Shown here piece after piece: positions 4,844 to 5,542 of a stretch of 5,542 bases of DNA. The notes under the pieces are model-generated. The model did not search any database, was not told the origin of the DNA, and was given only the letters and a program-made list of their open reading frames with translations. Position 1 is the stretch's first letter. Each line of letters opens with the position of its first letter. The DNA comes from Phycisphaeraceae bacterium (lineage in GTDB: Bacteria > Planctomycetota > Phycisphaerae > Phycisphaerales > Phycisphaeraceae). The position numbers and the translations under genes were made by a program. The stretch spans positions 1 through 5,542 of the forward strand of contig JANQKH010000783.1 in the NCBI GenBank assembly GCA_028281215.1. Reading direction: 5' to 3'.

Positions 4844-5542
4844 ATGGCCGTTTCAAAATGGGGTAAACATCTCGGACGATTGGTATTGGGTGTCGGGAGC
4901 CTGGTCCCGGGGTTGAATATCGCCATCAAAATGGTCGAGGATGCGGCCAAAGATGAATTGTCCGCCCAGGAACGAGACCAATTGCTCGCCGCCATTAGGC
5001 GTATTCAAACGAAGGTCGACAGGCTTGAAAACCTCTTGGAAGGTGCCGATGAATTAGACCAGACTGATGTCATTCAACACGCAGTCAAGGCACTGGAACA
5101 ACTAAGGGAAGATGCCAGTGACGCCGCCGTGGCGGCAGTGGACGCCGCCGTGGATGCAGCAGTCGAAAGCCACGGCATCACCTTTGATGAGTTCGAAGCC
5201 GACCCGGATGCCGCCGTGATGCGATTGATCGCGGCGCTAAAACCGCATTGGCCCCTGCACGCGGTGGATGTGTCCTCGATGGCCGTCGTCAAAAACTTTA
5301 CCGGTCGCGCACTTGAACTCAAACAACTCCGCGCTGCGATCAGGAACGGTAAATCGGTTATCACCCTGACCGGCCTCGGCGGCCAGGGCAAGAGTTCGGT
5401 CATCGGTCGATGGTACCAACGCGACCGCAAAAAGTTGGCTGACCGCGCCGTCTTCTGGTATCGGCCGTACGAAGCGGGCAATACGTACGTCCGTTTCCTG
5501 ACCGACATCCTGCCTTACTTTCTGCCCGGCGTGGACCCGCGT
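4844..5542 (+). CDS. STAND-family (NB-ARC/NLR-like) signalling ATPase with novel N-terminal region (3' end cut by window)
   Basis: The first 233 residues are present. Residues 1-30 form a basic, glycine-containing hydrophobic segment (GRLVLGVGSLVPGLNIAIKM at 11-30). Helical, probably coiled-coil sequence follows at about 32-90, then an alanine/aspartate repeat (DAAV units at 93-108). An NB-ARC-type nucleotide-binding module begins at about 148: the entry motif FTGRALELKQL at 152-162, beta strand SVITLTG, and the P-loop GLGGQGKSS at 177-185 with Walker lysine K183. VFWYRPYEAG at 203-212 matches the segment usually seen after the P-loop helix. STAND proteins oligomerise on sensing a trigger through C-terminal repeats and switch on an N-terminal effector; many bacterial members guard against phage. 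Walker B, the winged helix and the sensor repeats lie beyond the window. No known effector enzyme (TIR, nuclease, protease) is recognisable in the N-terminus, so a non-enzymatic adaptor or membrane-active role is possible. The STAND identity is firm; a defence role is inference. Confidence 0.85.
   Translation, partial: MAVSKWGKHLGRLVLGVGSLVPGLNIAIKMVEDAAKDELSAQERDQLLAAIRRIQTKVDRLENLLEGADELDQTDVIQHAVKALEQLREDASDAAVAAVDAAVDAAVESHGITFDEFEADPDAAVMRLIAALKPHWPLHAVDVSSMAVVKNFTGRALELKQLRAAIRNGKSVITLTGLGGQGKSSVIGRWYQRDRKKLADRAVFWYRPYEAGNTYVRFLTDILPYFLPGVDPR
5114..5155 (+). repeat. Two 21-base imperfect tandem repeats inside the STAND gene
   Basis: A 13-base core, GACGCCGCCGTGG, occurs at 5120-5132 and again at 5141-5153, exactly 21 bases apart. 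It keeps the reading frame and encodes the DAAV-rich heptad-like stretch at residues 93-107. A looser copy (GATGCCGCCGTG) appears at 5209-5220. Confidence 0.7.

Noticed and set aside
5074..5508. Minus-strand open frame of 144 codons, rich in Ser, Ala and Thr
   Set aside because: It is antisense to the STAND gene; the Ala/Ser-rich run simply mirrors the DAAV-encoding repeats.

Overview
The window is gene-dense, with a moderately high G+C content. It carries six protein genes, two of them cut by the window edges. The protein content (a secreted DUF1080 protein, a large STAND NTPase with an unfamiliar N-terminus, and an unusual winged-HTH-like/zinc-ribbon protein) suggests a bacterium of the PVC group, most likely Planctomycetota, possibly Phycisphaerae. 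That placement rests on family habits, not on a marker gene. No RNA gene, CRISPR array or insertion sequence is visible.

Left part, minus strand (2185 down to 1): a DUF1080 secreted protein (1448-2185), an AlkD-type DNA alkylation repair protein (744-1448) whose start codon overlaps the DUF1080 stop as TGATG, and, after a 91-base gap, a DPM1-like family 2 glycosyltransferase (from 652, cut at base 1). The first two are almost certainly translationally coupled. The third may share the transcript, although a small hairpin lies in the gap. The 148-base divergent region 2186-2333 holds a candidate -10 element overlapped by a short palindrome, and a candidate -10 for the gene on the other strand.

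Middle: a plus-strand membrane-bound metal-dependent hydrolase of the YdjM/DUF457 type (2334-3386) converges on and overlaps by 23 bases a minus-strand protein of unknown function (3364-4623). The latter has a recognisable helix-turn-helix-like segment and four cysteines placed like a split zinc ribbon. A good sigma70-like promoter (TTGCAT-17-TATAAT on the minus strand) precedes it.

Right part: after a 220-base divergent intergenic region, a plus-strand gene starts at 4844 and runs off the window. Its first 233 residues show an amphipathic/coiled-coil N-terminal region followed by an NB-ARC-like module (FTGR motif and a GxGGxGKS P-loop), the layout of STAND/NLR-like signalling ATPases, many of which act in anti-phage immunity or programmed cell death. 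This is the most interesting part of the window, but its sensor half lies outside.

The genes do not form one obvious pathway. The left operon looks like ordinary chromosomal content. The HTH/zinc-ribbon and STAND genes look like accessory content and share a divergent intergenic region, but a functional link between them is only a hypothesis.
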